From contig UBTY01000061.1 in assembly GCA_900468535.1 (NCBI GenBank), positions 1-64,000 of the forward strand: a DNA stretch of 64,000 nucleotides, read 5' to 3'. This DNA is from Hyphomicrobiales bacterium. Its GTDB lineage: Bacteria > Pseudomonadota > Alphaproteobacteria > Rhizobiales > Rhizobiaceae. The number at the start of each line of letters is the position of its first letter. Position 1 is the stretch's first letter. A model generated the notes under the pieces. It was not told where the DNA came from, did no database searches, and saw only the letters and a list, made by a program, of their open reading frames with translations. The position numbers and the translations under genes were made by a program. This document shows positions 43,181-52,152 of the stretch, piece after piece.

Positions 43181-44788
43181 ATGGCTGACGATCTTTTCCC
43201 CCTCAGCAAAGACTCCACCCAATACCGCAAGATCAGCAGCGACTACGTCTCTGTCGACAGCTTCAAGGGACAGGATATCCTGACCGTCGAGCCGGAAGGC
43301 ATCCGCCTGCTTGCCGAAACGGCCTTTGCCGACATCAACCATCTCCTGCGGCCCGGCCACCTGAAGCAGCTCGCCTCGATCCTCGAAGATCCTGAAGCGA
43401 CCGACAACGATCGCTTCGTTGCTTATGACCTTCTGAAGAACGCAAACATCGCAGCTGGCGGCATCCTGCCGATGTGCCAGGACACGGGCACGGCGATCAT
43501 CATGGGCAAGAAAGGCCGCCGCGTCTGGACAGAAGGTGAGGATTACTCGTCTCTCGCCAAGGGTGTCATGGACGCCTACGAGAAGAAGAACCTGCGTTAT
43601 TCGCAGCTCGCGCCGATCAAGATGTTCGAGGAAAAGAACACCAAGAACAACTTGCCGGCACAGATCGACATCTACGAGGAAGGCACTGATAGCTATGACT
43701 TCCTGTTCGTCGCCAAGGGCGGCGGCTCGGCCAATAAGACCTTTCTCTATCAGGGCACCCCATCGCTTCTGACCCATGACCGGATGATCGACTTCCTCAA
43801 GGAGAAGATCCTGACGCTGGGTACGGCAGCCTGTCCCCCCTACCATCTGGCGATCGTCATCGGCGGCACCTCGGCCGAGATGAACCTGAAGACCGTCAAG
43901 CTCGCCTCGACCCGTTACCTCGACGACCTTCCGACTGAAGGCTCCGAAAGCGGCCACGCCTTCCGCGACATCGAGATGGAGAAGGAAATCCACAAGCTGA
44001 CGCAGCAGATGGGCGTCGGCGCGCAGTTCGGCGGCAAGTATTTCTGTCACGACGTCCGCGTCATCCGCCTGCCCCGCCACGGCGCCTCGCTGCCGATCGG
44101 CCTCGGCGTCTCCTGTTCCGCCGACCGCCAGGCAAAGGGCAAGATCACCCGCGACGGCATTTTCGTCGAGCAGTTGGAGACGGATCCCTCCAAGTACATG
44201 CCTGAGATCGACGAGTCGAAGCTCTCGGATTCGATGGTTCGCATCGATCTGAACCAGCCGATGCCGGCAATCCTGGCCGAACTCAGCAAGCATCCGGTCA
44301 AGACCCGGCTGTCGCTGACCGGCACCATCATTGTTGCCCGCGACCTTGCCCACGCCAAGATCCGCGAGCGGCTGGAGAAGGGCGAAGGCATGCCCGAATA
44401 CATGAAGAACCATCCGGTCTATTACGCCGGCCCCGCCAAGACGCCTGCCGGCTACGCCTCCGGCTCCTTCGGCCCGACCACGGCCGGCCGCATGGACAGC
44501 TATGTCGACCAGTTCCAGTCTTTCGGCGGTTCGATGGTGATGCTCGCAAAGGGCAATCGCTCTCGCGCAGTGCGCGAGGCCTGCAAAAAGCATGGCGGCT
44601 TCTATCTCGGCTCGATCGGCGGACCGGCCGCGCGCCTCGCACAGGACTGCATCAAGAAGGTCGAGGTTCTCGAATACCAGGAACTCGGCATGGAAGCCGT
44701 CTGGAAGATCGAGGTTGAAGACTTCCCGGCCTTCATCGTCACCGACGACAAGGGCAACGACTTCTTCCAGGAATTCAACCTGGGCTGA
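43181..44788 (+). CDS. Fumarate hydratase class I (iron-sulfur, single chain)
   Basis: A 535-residue class I hydro-lyase of the FumA/FumB type with a [4Fe-4S] cluster. Candidate cluster cysteines are in MCQDTGTAI, GVSCSADRQ and REACKKHGG. The alpha and beta parts are fused in one polypeptide, as in E. coli FumA. It is unrelated in sequence to the adjacent fumC product but catalyses the same reaction; the iron-sulfur form is oxygen- and iron-sensitive. ATG 43181 is chosen, with AAAGGT seven bases upstream, over ATG 43166. Confidence 0.94.
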   Translation: MADDLFPLSKDSTQYRKISSDYVSVDSFKGQDILTVEPEGIRLLAETAFADINHLLRPGHLKQLASILEDPEATDNDRFVAYDLLKNANIAAGGILPMCQDTGTAIIMGKKGRRVWTEGEDYSSLAKGVMDAYEKKNLRYSQLAPIKMFEEKNTKNNLPAQIDIYEEGTDSYDFLFVAKGGGSANKTFLYQGTPSLLTHDRMIDFLKEKILTLGTAACPPYHLAIVIGGTSAEMNLKTVKLASTRYLDDLPTEGSESGHAFRDIEMEKEIHKLTQQMGVGAQFGGKYFCHDVRVIRLPRHGASLPIGLGVSCSADRQAKGKITRDGIFVEQLETDPSKYMPEIDESKLSDSMVRIDLNQPMPAILAELSKHPVKTRLSLTGTIIVARDLAHAKIRERLEKGEGMPEYMKNHPVYYAGPAKTPAGYASGSFGPTTAGRMDSYVDQFQSFGGSMVMLAKGNRSRAVREACKKHGGFYLGSIGGPAARLAQDCIKKVEVLEYQELGMEAVWKIEVEDFPAFIVTDDKGNDFFQEFNLG

Positions 44789-45120
44789 CCTGCCTCAAAA
44801 CCTCGCCGCGGCGCCTGACAGGTGACCGCGGCGCCTTTCTACCGGCGTTCCTGCAACGCGGCATCGGCACCAGCGCGGCCGAAACAATCCGCAAGAAGTG
44901 CGGCTTTCTCATATTTTTTCTTCTTCTACTCGCCTAACGCGCGACCCGATTTTCGATATCCGGAAAATCCAAGATATAAATCAGTGAGATAAGAAGACGT
45001 CATCGTTTCATGAAAAAACTTACATGTAATCTCTGGTATATCCTCCCTTAATCATTTCCCAAGAAATGAAGAGTAAAAAATTAAAGACTGCTTTTAAGAG
45101 TTTCCAAGAGGAGTAGCCGG
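44789..45120. other. 332-bp region before the GGDEF gene
   Basis: The left end holds a GC-rich duplication CCGCGGCGCC (44806-44815 and 44826-44835) ending in TTT that could act as a weak terminator for the class I fumarase gene. The remainder is AT-rich leader and promoter DNA for the GGDEF gene; no small gene is seen. Confidence 0.45.
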
Positions 45121-46188
45121 ATGACGACGGCTGTGGCGCCAAAGACCCAGGTTCCCGACGTGGCGAGCCAAATTACCTTTGCCATGCGCTCCATGGGTAT
45201 CGCGCCTATTCCCCGGAACTACGAGCTCTTCTACGAAGCCTATATCGGCTCCAACCCGGCATTGACCCGCGATCTTGCTGCCCTCGGCAACCACGCCACG
45301 CAGGAAGAACTCGACGAACTCGGCGCACAGTATTTCACGCACAGCCCGGCCCGCGTCTTCGACGACGCTCACACGCGCATCGTCGCCGAACTGGAAACTC
45401 TGCTGAAGGTGCTCCGGCAGGAGCAGACGTCGCTCGAGAGCTACAACAAGCTGCTCGGCGAAACCTACAACCGCATCAACTCGAAGAACACGACAAGCGC
45501 CGAAATCATCCAGAACGCGCTGACGCTCCTGAGCGAGGCCACGGGCGATACGATGGCACACGGCGAGAAGACCGTGGAGAACGTCGTTCAGCGCTCGCAG
45601 GAAATGGATCAGGTCCGCAAGGAACTCGACGAATACAAGCGCATCGCCAATACGGACTCGCTGACGCGTCTCGCCAATCGCCGCGCCTTCGACGACCGTC
45701 TGGCCGCCGTGTTCAACAATCCGATGATGCGCCCGATAAGCGCTCTCGTTCTTGCCGACATCGACAACTTCAAGAAGATCAACGACACCTACGGCCACCC
45801 GGTCGGTGACAAGATCCTCGCGACGGTCGCTTCCGTCATTCGCGCCAACGTTCGCCGGGATATCTTCGTCGCCCGTACTGGCGGCGAAGAATTCGCTCTC
45901 ATCATCGAAGGCAACACTGCCGAGGAGGTGATGGGCATGGCGGAACGGATCCGCCGCACGTTGGAAACGACCCCCTTCACCAACTCCCGCACTAGGATCA
46001 ATTACGGTCCGGTCACCGTATCCGTCGGCGTCTGCATGGCATCCTATGCCGCCGATGCCGGAGAGCTCTATCACAAGGCTGACGTCGCCCTTTATGGCGC
46101 AAAGAACTCCGGCCGCAACTGCAGCGTCCTCTTCGAAGACGGCATGCAGAAAGACTTCACGAAGAGCTGGCTGATCTACAAGGGCTGA
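45121..46188 (+). CDS. GGDEF-domain diguanylate cyclase
   Basis: A 355-residue cytoplasmic protein that probably makes cyclic di-GMP. The C-terminal GGDEF domain (about 175-340) has an intact active site RTGGEEF, the metal-binding DIDNFKKINDTYGH and the ALYGAK motif. The usual inhibitory-site RxxD before the active loop is not conserved in register (Ile replaces Asp), so product inhibition may be weak. The N-terminal 170 residues are helical, with a YELFYEAYIGSNP segment, and match no sensor domain I can name. AGAGGAG lies just before the ATG. Single-gene unit. Confidence 0.9.
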   Translation: MTTAVAPKTQVPDVASQITFAMRSMGIAPIPRNYELFYEAYIGSNPALTRDLAALGNHATQEELDELGAQYFTHSPARVFDDAHTRIVAELETLLKVLRQEQTSLESYNKLLGETYNRINSKNTTSAEIIQNALTLLSEATGDTMAHGEKTVENVVQRSQEMDQVRKELDEYKRIANTDSLTRLANRRAFDDRLAAVFNNPMMRPISALVLADIDNFKKINDTYGHPVGDKILATVASVIRANVRRDIFVARTGGEEFALIIEGNTAEEVMGMAERIRRTLETTPFTNSRTRINYGPVTVSVGVCMASYAADAGELYHKADVALYGAKNSGRNCSVLFEDGMQKDFTKSWLIYKG

Positions 46189-46258
46189 GCCTCAAGACAT
46201 ACAGGTCGATAGCCGGTCGTATCACGCGGCCGGCTTTGTCGTATCTGGTTGGTGCGAT

Positions 46259-46870
46259 TTACCACATCGTCTTGGCCGCCCGCTCGGGCCATTCGCGATC
46301 ATACGTCTCGTAATCGAAATCGCCCGTCGCCGCCTTCAGCATCAAGCCGGGGGTCGGCAGGCTTTTCGGATCGATGAATGTTTCGGGATTCCAGAGCTCG
46401 GAACGGATCAGCGCCCGGGCGCACTGGAAGTAGACCTCGTCGATCGCGATGACGATCACGGTGCGCGGATGCTTGCCGTCCATCTCGAAGCTGGAAAGGA
46501 CGGCTTCGTCGTTCGTCACGACCCCGCGCCCGTTGATGCGCATCGTCGTGTTCGAGCCGGGAATGAGAAACATCAGCGCCAGGCGTGGGTCACGCACGAT
46601 ATTGGAGAGCGAGTCGACACGGTTGTTGCCGCGCCAATCTGGCATGTGCAGCGTTCGGTCATCAACGATGCGCACCACGCCGCCGATATCGCCGCGCGGC
46701 GAACAGTCTAGGCCCTCCGGGCCAACCGTTGCGAGCGCCACGAAAGGCGACGCCTCGATCATCTCGCGATAGAGGGGCGTCAGGTAGTCCGTCACCTTGG
46801 CAACCGATGCCTGCGTCAACCCGCCGGCATAGATCGCCGCGAGCTCTTCCACCGTCTCAATGATCTTCAT
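46259..46870 (-). CDS. Pyridoxamine 5-phosphate oxidase-like FMN-binding protein
   Basis: A 203-residue member of the PNPOx-like split-barrel superfamily, of the type annotated as pyridoxamine 5-phosphate oxidase family (MSMEG_1061-like). Seen are PFVALATVGPEGLDCSPRGD and DRTLHMPDWRGNNRVDSLSNI, which form the flavin-binding barrel. The true substrate is not known; such proteins often reduce F420- or FMN-linked small molecules. The gene lies 49 bases downstream of the hydrolase gene on the same strand and could be co-transcribed with it. Confidence 0.85.
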   Translation of the reverse strand: MKIIETVEELAAIYAGGLTQASVAKVTDYLTPLYREMIEASPFVALATVGPEGLDCSPRGDIGGVVRIVDDRTLHMPDWRGNNRVDSLSNIVRDPRLALMFLIPGSNTTMRINGRGVVTNDEAVLSSFEMDGKHPRTVIVIAIDEVYFQCARALIRSELWNPETFIDPKSLPTPGLMLKAATGDFDYETYDREWPERAAKTMW

Positions 46871-46919
46871 GGTCGTCCTGCCGCGTTGTTCAGGTGGCCC
46901 TTAGCCGCCTAAGGTGACG

Positions 46920-47873
46920 CTACAATGACATACGCCGCGCGGGAAGATCGAACAGAGGTACGACCTCTGCATCCCGGGCAGAATCGTCACCTCTCAGAAA
47001 CTCCGTGATCGTCTCGAGCACGGGCGGAGCAGCAACAATTCGCCGGTGGCCGAATCCGTTCGCCCAATGCAGCTGGACGTCATCGCCAGCCGCCGCATAA
47101 CGCCGGGCGTGATCGGCGCTCACTTCCTTGTCGTCTTCCGCGTGTACGATCATGACCGGCCTCCTGAGGTGACCTGCCGCAGCACTCGCGTCGAACTCCT
47201 CAAGTCTCCGACCGGTGATACGGTGAACTTCGCTCTCAAGCGCCTGCTGCGCCGGCCGCCGAAGCCCGATCATCTTGCCGAAATCCTTGAATAGCCAGTG
47301 CATTTCGCTTGGAGAACCGATCAGCACGAGCTTTTCCGGCAGGACGGCCGGAACTGCCGGCAACATGCCCGCAGCGGCCACCATCAGGGCAGCACCGCCG
47401 AAGGAATGGCCGATGGCGGCGTCGAATGCGCCGAACCGACGTTCAGCCGCTGCGATCGCCTTGACGGCCATGCCCATATGGAGCATTCGGCCTTTGGCGC
47501 GTCCGTGCCCGGGGAAGTCGACCGCAATCACCTCCGCACCGGTTGCCGCCAGTGTCTCGACAATATCCGCCATATAGGCGCTACCAGAACCCCACCCATG
47601 CGTCACCAGATAGCGTGCACGCCGCCCGCGCGCCCCCCCGTTCAGACGATAGGCATATGCTTGTCCGCCGCCCTCAATCGCCATTGTGAAGCGCTCGGCA
47701 CCGGCAAGCTTCGCCATGCCCGCAGCATGCGCCGCTTTTGCCTTCTCTCCCTTCGGCGTCGAGGACGGCGTCATGCAGAACAGCCGGAAGGCCGCTTTTC
47801 CTGCCATGCGCGGCGAAACCGACTGCAACAGGGAAAATCCGAGGCGGGTGACCTTCAGCGCAAAGTTTGCCAT
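46920..47873 (-). CDS. Alpha/beta hydrolase
   Basis: A 317-residue alpha/beta-hydrolase-fold enzyme. The nucleophile elbow is GHSFGGA, the catalytic acid probably lies in HAEDDKEV and the histidine in GFGHRRI, with an oxyanion segment at THGWGSGSA. Substrate unknown. The start is ATG 47873. It is divergent from a marR gene, with only 45 bases between the two ATGs and a palindromic operator in the gap, so the MarR regulator almost certainly controls this hydrolase and itself. Confidence 0.87.
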   Translation of the reverse strand: MANFALKVTRLGFSLLQSVSPRMAGKAAFRLFCMTPSSTPKGEKAKAAHAAGMAKLAGAERFTMAIEGGGQAYAYRLNGGARGRRARYLVTHGWGSGSAYMADIVETLAATGAEVIAVDFPGHGRAKGRMLHMGMAVKAIAAAERRFGAFDAAIGHSFGGAALMVAAAGMLPAVPAVLPEKLVLIGSPSEMHWLFKDFGKMIGLRRPAQQALESEVHRITGRRLEEFDASAAAGHLRRPVMIVHAEDDKEVSADHARRYAAAGDDVQLHWANGFGHRRIVAAPPVLETITEFLRGDDSARDAEVVPLFDLPARRMSL

Positions 47874-47889
47874 AGTGGGAATCCAATAA

Positions 47890-47905
47890 TGTTCAACACT
47901 GAACA
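47890..47905. promoter_or_regulatory. MarR-type operator palindrome
   Basis: TGTTCA-ACAC-TGAACA is a perfect inverted repeat in the 45-bp divergent gap between the hydrolase and marR genes; a further GAACA half-site overlaps the marR start. The placement fits autoregulation and co-repression of the hydrolase. Confidence 0.7.
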
Positions 47906-47918
47906 ATAAAGTACAACG

Positions 47919-48395
47919 ATGAACAAAAATCAATCCCTACCCTGGGATCATCCGCGTTTTCGCAGCTGGATCGCCGTCGCCCGCGCCTGCCAGCTCATGC
48001 AGCAGTCCCTTGGTCGCTCACTTGCCGAACTCGATATCAAGACCCCGCATCTCGACATCCTGATCAACGTCTACCGGTTCGAAGGCATTTCCCAGCAGGA
48101 GCTTGCCCGCAAGCTCCTCGTCGGGCGCTCGAACATGAGCATGCTGCTGCCGCAGATGGAAAAGCGTGGGCTGATCGAGCGGCGCGGCGACGAGAAGGAC
48201 AAGCGCGTTCTGCGGCTTTTCCTGACCGCGGAAGGTCGGGACGTCACCGAAAAGGCCATGGTCATCCAGACCGATCTGATCGAGCGCGTGCTGTCTCCGG
48301 AGCCGATCGAGCAATGCATGGCCATGGCGGAATCCATGGAACGGATTACCCGCGTACTGCAAAAGGATCTCGTCGACGACGACGATGTGTCCTAG
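47919..48395 (+). CDS. MarR-family transcriptional regulator
   Basis: A 158-residue winged-helix repressor. The DNA-binding region includes SQQELARKLLVGRSNMSMLLPQ (recognition helix) followed by the wing RRGDEKDKRVLRLFLT, typical of MarR. The ligand is unknown. It is divergent from an alpha/beta hydrolase gene whose promoter region holds a TGTTCA palindrome. Its last four bases overlap the 3-prime end of the convergent ltrA gene. Confidence 0.93.
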   Translation: MNKNQSLPWDHPRFRSWIAVARACQLMQQSLGRSLAELDIKTPHLDILINVYRFEGISQQELARKLLVGRSNMSMLLPQMEKRGLIERRGDEKDKRVLRLFLTAEGRDVTEKAMVIQTDLIERVLSPEPIEQCMAMAESMERITRVLQKDLVDDDDVS

Positions 48396-49582
48396 TGGAC
48401 CGTGTGACCGGCGGTCTGCCCCGCGAGGGACTTATACTCCCACGCGGCGACGACGATAAGAACAGCCGCTGCGAGCATGCCAGCCAGATAGAGCTCGATG
48501 AACGGTGCGACAAAGGCAAGCAGGATGAGCAGCACCAGGCCGCCAAGATGCGAGAGCGGCAACCGTCCGCTGGTCGCCCCCTTGAACCAGAGATTGCCGG
48601 CAAGGAAGAGCCCTGATCCACCGAACACCGAAGCGATGACGCCGATATTGCCGGTCTCGTGCGGATGCGAAAACATGAATTCGACCGCGACGGCATGAAC
48701 GATGATGCCGGCCAGGATCGGGATATGGGCATAGGTAAACGCCTGGCGCGCGAGGCTTCCGGGCGCCTCCTCATGTTCGATGCGATGCGCGGCCCGTTCG
48801 TGGCCGAAACGGAAATACAGCCACCACATGGCGACCGTGCCGACGAACCCTGTGGCGAAAACCACCGCCGTCAGGCCTGAAAACGGCAACTCCGAAAAGG
48901 TACGGCCCGAAACGAGGATCGCTTCGCCAAGGCAGATGATGACGAAGAGCGCGCAGCGCTCGGCCATATGCGCCCCTGACACGTCCCAGTCCGACGCGGT
49001 CGACTTGCCAAGTCCCGGCACGAAGAAGCCGCTCGCCGGCCCCGTATATTCGATTGCGAGGGCAATCAGCCAGGCAATCAGCCGCGCTTCATGCTCAAGG
49101 AACCCACCGGCGATCCAGAAGACACCGGAAACGATCAGCCACGTGCTGATGCGCAGGAAGTTGCGATAGTTCGAGGGACTCGCGTGTTTGACCGCATAGG
49201 CCGTGAACAGCGACCGGCCGACCTGCATCAGTACGTAGGCGCCGGCGAAAAGCAGGCCCTTCTCGCCGAAGGCTTCCGGAATCGACGCGGAGAGAACGAG
49301 GCCAAGCAGCATGAGTACCACGAGCATGCCGCGAACGGCCGTCTTTTCCGGGTCGAGCCAGTTGGTGACCCAGGCCGTGAAGATCCACACCCACCAGACC
49401 GCAAAGGTCATCAGTCCCGCTTCGAGCGCGCCAAGCAGCGTGTAGTGAGCTGCCAGGGCATGAGATAGCTGGGAGATCGAGAAAACGAAGACGAGGTCGA
49501 AAAACAATTCGAGGAAGGTGACCCTGCTGCCCCCCGGACTGCCCTTGACGCGCAGCCAGTTCCGTTTGCCCGTTCCTACCAT
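48392..49582 (-). CDS. ltrA: Low temperature requirement protein A (LtrA) family membrane protein
   Basis: A 396-residue polytopic membrane protein with roughly ten hydrophobic helices. The N-terminal family signature VTFLELFFDLVFVFSISQLSHAL is clear, and CLGEAILVSGRTFSELPF is typical of the central region. Listeria LtrA is needed for growth in the cold, but the biochemical activity of the family is not known. It converges on marR and lies 25 bases downstream of the DUF971 gene on the same strand, so the two may be one transcript. Confidence 0.9.
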   Translation of the reverse strand: MVGTGKRNWLRVKGSPGGSRVTFLELFFDLVFVFSISQLSHALAAHYTLLGALEAGLMTFAVWWVWIFTAWVTNWLDPEKTAVRGMLVVLMLLGLVLSASIPEAFGEKGLLFAGAYVLMQVGRSLFTAYAVKHASPSNYRNFLRISTWLIVSGVFWIAGGFLEHEARLIAWLIALAIEYTGPASGFFVPGLGKSTASDWDVSGAHMAERCALFVIICLGEAILVSGRTFSELPFSGLTAVVFATGFVGTVAMWWLYFRFGHERAAHRIEHEEAPGSLARQAFTYAHIPILAGIIVHAVAVEFMFSHPHETGNIGVIASVFGGSGLFLAGNLWFKGATSGRLPLSHLGGLVLLILLAFVAPFIELYLAGMLAAAVLIVVAAWEYKSLAGQTAGHTVH

Positions 49583-49607
49583 GCATTTCCCCTTCAGCAG
49601 TTGATGA

Positions 49608-49982
49608 TCAGCGCGGCTTCTCTGAGGTATCGCGATTCATGCCCTTTTCGCGCAACTCTTCTTCATAGGCGGCAAAAAGCTCTTCGCCGCGCTCGCCGAG
49701 TTCACGCAGATAGGTCCAGGTAAAGATGCCGGTATCATGCATGTCGTCGAAGCCGATCCGAACGGCATAGTTGCCGGTCGGCGTCAGAGAGATGATCGCG
49801 ACATTGCGCTTTCCGGGCACCGTCACCTTCTGGCCGGGCCCATGCCCCTGCACTTCCGCCGATGGCGAAAGCACGCGCAGCATCTCCGCCGGGAGATCGA
49901 AACGCGTCTCGTCGTTGAATGTCACGGCCAGGTGTTGCCGGTCTTTCGAAACTCTGAGTTCGGTTGGCCAGATATCGCTCAT
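49608..49982 (-). CDS. DUF971 domain protein
   Basis: A 124-residue protein consisting of one DUF971 (GBBH-like N-terminal) domain, with the pattern WPTELRVSKDRQHLAVTFND and YAVRIGFDDMHDTGIFTWTYL. Related domains occur fused to gamma-butyrobetaine hydroxylase or near Fe-S cluster proteins such as Mrp; the small stand-alone form has no proven function. The ATG at 49982 is used; the open frame extends far upstream only because it runs antisense through moaA. It is divergent from moaA. Confidence 0.88.
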   Translation of the reverse strand: MSDIWPTELRVSKDRQHLAVTFNDETRFDLPAEMLRVLSPSAEVQGHGPGQKVTVPGKRNVAIISLTPTGNYAVRIGFDDMHDTGIFTWTYLRELGERGEELFAAYEEELREKGMNRDTSEKPR

Positions 49983-50114
49983 GATCCCATTCCCCTTCAA
50001 ATCACGAGTAGGCAATGCCGCTTGGCGAGGCAAGCGCAATTTGCCGCTTCCAAAGGCGTTTCCCTTGACGCAGCAATGACCTATACGCACATTAGTAGCA
50101 TTGCGGAGGCATTC

Positions 50115-51161
50115 GTGAACAGCAACGTCGGAACGACAGGCAACGCATCGCCGCTGGTTGCAGAGGCGAGACCGATGATCGACCCGTTCAAACGGGCCGT
50201 GACCTATCTGCGTGTCTCCGTCACCGACCGCTGCGACTTCCGCTGCACCTATTGCATGGCCGAGCACATGACCTTCCTGCCGAAGCAGGAATTGCTGACG
50301 CTCGAGGAGTTGCACCGGCTCTGTTCCGCCTTCATCGCCAAGGGCGTCCGCAAGCTCAGGCTCACCGGCGGCGAGCCGCTGGTGCGCAAGAACATCATGT
50401 ATCTGGTGCGCGAGCTCGGCAAAGAGATCGGCTCCGGCCTCGACGAGTTGACGCTGACCACCAACGGCTCGCAGCTCTCGCGCTTCGCCGACGAGCTCTA
50501 TGCGGCAGGTGTCCGCCGCATCAACGTCTCGCTCGATACGCTCGATCCCGACAAGTTCCGGCAGATCACCCGCTGGGGCGACTTCCACAAGGTGATGGAA
50601 GGGATCGATGCCGCGCAGAAGGCCGGCCTGAAGATCAAGCTCAACGCGGTGGCGCTGAAGGATTTCAACGACGCCGAGATGCCCGCGATGATCCGTTTCG
50701 CGCATGGCCGCGGCATGGACCTGACCGTCATCGAGACCATGCCGATGGGCGAGATCGAGGAAGACCGGACCGATCGCTACCTGCCGCTGTCGAAGCTGAG
50801 AGCCGATCTCGAAGAACAGTTCACCTTCTCCGACATCGGCTACCGCACCGGCGGCCCGGCCCGTTATGTCGAGGTCAAGGAAACCGGCGGCCGGCTCGGC
50901 TTCATCACCCCGATGACCCATAATTTCTGCGAGAGCTGCAACCGCGTGCGGCTGACCTGCACCGGCACGCTCTATATGTGCCTCGGCCAGAACGACGCCG
51001 CCGACCTGCGCGCTGCCGTGCGCGCCACCGAAGACGATGGGCTGCTCTATGCGGCGATCGACGAGGCAATCTCGCGCAAGCCGAAAGGCCACGATTTCAT
51101 CATCGACCGTACCCACAACCGCCCGGCCGTCGCCCGCCATATGAGCGTCACCGGCGGGTGA
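50115..51161 (+). CDS. moaA: GTP 3,8-cyclase (molybdenum cofactor biosynthesis protein A)
   Basis: A 348-residue radical-SAM enzyme for the first step of molybdopterin synthesis. The radical-SAM cysteines are C40, C44 and C47 (TDRCDFRCTYCM) and the second cluster lies in FCESCNRVRLTC plus YMC. LTGGEPLVRKN binds SAM. The start is GTG 50115 with GGAGG six bases upstream, which agrees with the rhizobial N-terminus MNSNVGTTGN; the frame is open further upstream but without a better ribosome site. mobA and mobB lie 2 kb downstream on the same strand. Confidence 0.96.
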   Translation: MNSNVGTTGNASPLVAEARPMIDPFKRAVTYLRVSVTDRCDFRCTYCMAEHMTFLPKQELLTLEELHRLCSAFIAKGVRKLRLTGGEPLVRKNIMYLVRELGKEIGSGLDELTLTTNGSQLSRFADELYAAGVRRINVSLDTLDPDKFRQITRWGDFHKVMEGIDAAQKAGLKIKLNAVALKDFNDAEMPAMIRFAHGRGMDLTVIETMPMGEIEEDRTDRYLPLSKLRADLEEQFTFSDIGYRTGGPARYVEVKETGGRLGFITPMTHNFCESCNRVRLTCTGTLYMCLGQNDAADLRAAVRATEDDGLLYAAIDEAISRKPKGHDFIIDRTHNRPAVARHMSVTGG

Positions 51162-51181
51162 CGCCCACTGAATCAAGCAGA

Positions 51182-51952
51182 TCAGGTCCGGTTGATCGAG
51201 ACCCCACCGTCGGCCAGCATCGACGTGCCGGTCACGAAGCTTGACATGTCCGATCCCAGGAACAGTGCTGCCTTGGCGATTTCTTCCGGCTGCGCCAGCC
51301 GCTTCAGCGCGTGCAGGCCATGGATGAAGGCGACCAGCTGCATATCCGGGTTTTCGAAGTTCGCCGGGTTCAGCGCGGTATCCGTGCCGCCAGGCAACAG
51401 CGCGTTGACGCGGATGTTCTTCGGCCCGAGTTCGGCGGCAAGGACCTGTACCAGACCGGTCAGCCCTGCCTTGCTTGCGGCATAGGCACCCATACCCGGC
51501 ATTCCCGCCGTGTGGCCGACGAAGGTCGAGGTAAAGACGATCGATCCGCCGCCGCGGGCAATCATTGCCGGCACCTGATATTTCGCCGCCAGGAACGCGC
51601 TGGTCAGGTTGACCGCCAGCATTTCGTTCCAGCCTTCGAGGGAAAGATCGGCGACAGGCGCCGACTCGCCCGTCCCCCCGGCATTGTTGAACGCGACATC
51701 GAGGCCGCCGAAGCGCTCGACAGCCACCTCGACCAGCCGTCTGTTCAACGCCTCGTCGCGCACGTCGCCGGCAACGGCCACCGCCTCGCCGCCCGCATCG
51801 GCGATCTCTTCGACCAGCATGCCGAGTTCGGCCTCGCGCCGCGCTGCCACGACCAGCCGTGCACCCTCCGCAGCAAAGAGCTTGGCCGCAGCCCGGCCAA
51901 TGCCGGAGCTTGCGCCGGTTATGATCGCAACCTTGCCATCCAGATATCTCAT
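51182..51952 (-). CDS. Short-chain dehydrogenase/reductase
   Basis: A 256-residue classical SDR. The cofactor loop TGASSGIG (residues 12-19), NNAG (89-92), a serine near 142 and the catalytic pair Y157/K161 (YAASK) are all present. The arginines after the first strand favour NADP(H). The substrate cannot be inferred. It is convergent with moaA, ending 20 bases away, and unrelated in pathway. Confidence 0.93.
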   Translation of the reverse strand: MRYLDGKVAIITGASSGIGRAAAKLFAAEGARLVVAARREAELGMLVEEIADAGGEAVAVAGDVRDEALNRRLVEVAVERFGGLDVAFNNAGGTGESAPVADLSLEGWNEMLAVNLTSAFLAAKYQVPAMIARGGGSIVFTSTFVGHTAGMPGMGAYAASKAGLTGLVQVLAAELGPKNIRVNALLPGGTDTALNPANFENPDMQLVAFIHGLHALKRLAQPEEIAKAALFLGSDMSSFVTGTSMLADGGVSINRT

Positions 51953-52152
51953 GTCGGAACCTCCACTTGTTGTTGGCGGTCCTCCAGATCTCAGACATCG
52001 TCAGCGGCAGCCACCCGTTTCCTGTCGCCGGCTTGCGCACAACTGCATCATTGTGCACTGCGCAATCGAATTATGGCGATTGTGGCTTTCGATTGATTCC
52101 CTTCGCAACCGGCAGCTTCTAAAAGGAGTTGTACGAGAATCGGAATATCGAC

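Noticed and set aside
44806..44838. GC-rich duplicated CCGCGGCGCC after the class I fumarase gene as a terminator
   Set aside because: The duplicated blocks are self-complementary and give several competing folds with only three T after them; reported only as part of the intergenic note.
49608..52058. An 816-codon minus-strand frame that would fuse DUF971 to upstream sequence
   Set aside because: Only the last 124 codons are a real protein. The rest runs antisense through moaA and out of frame through the SDR gene.
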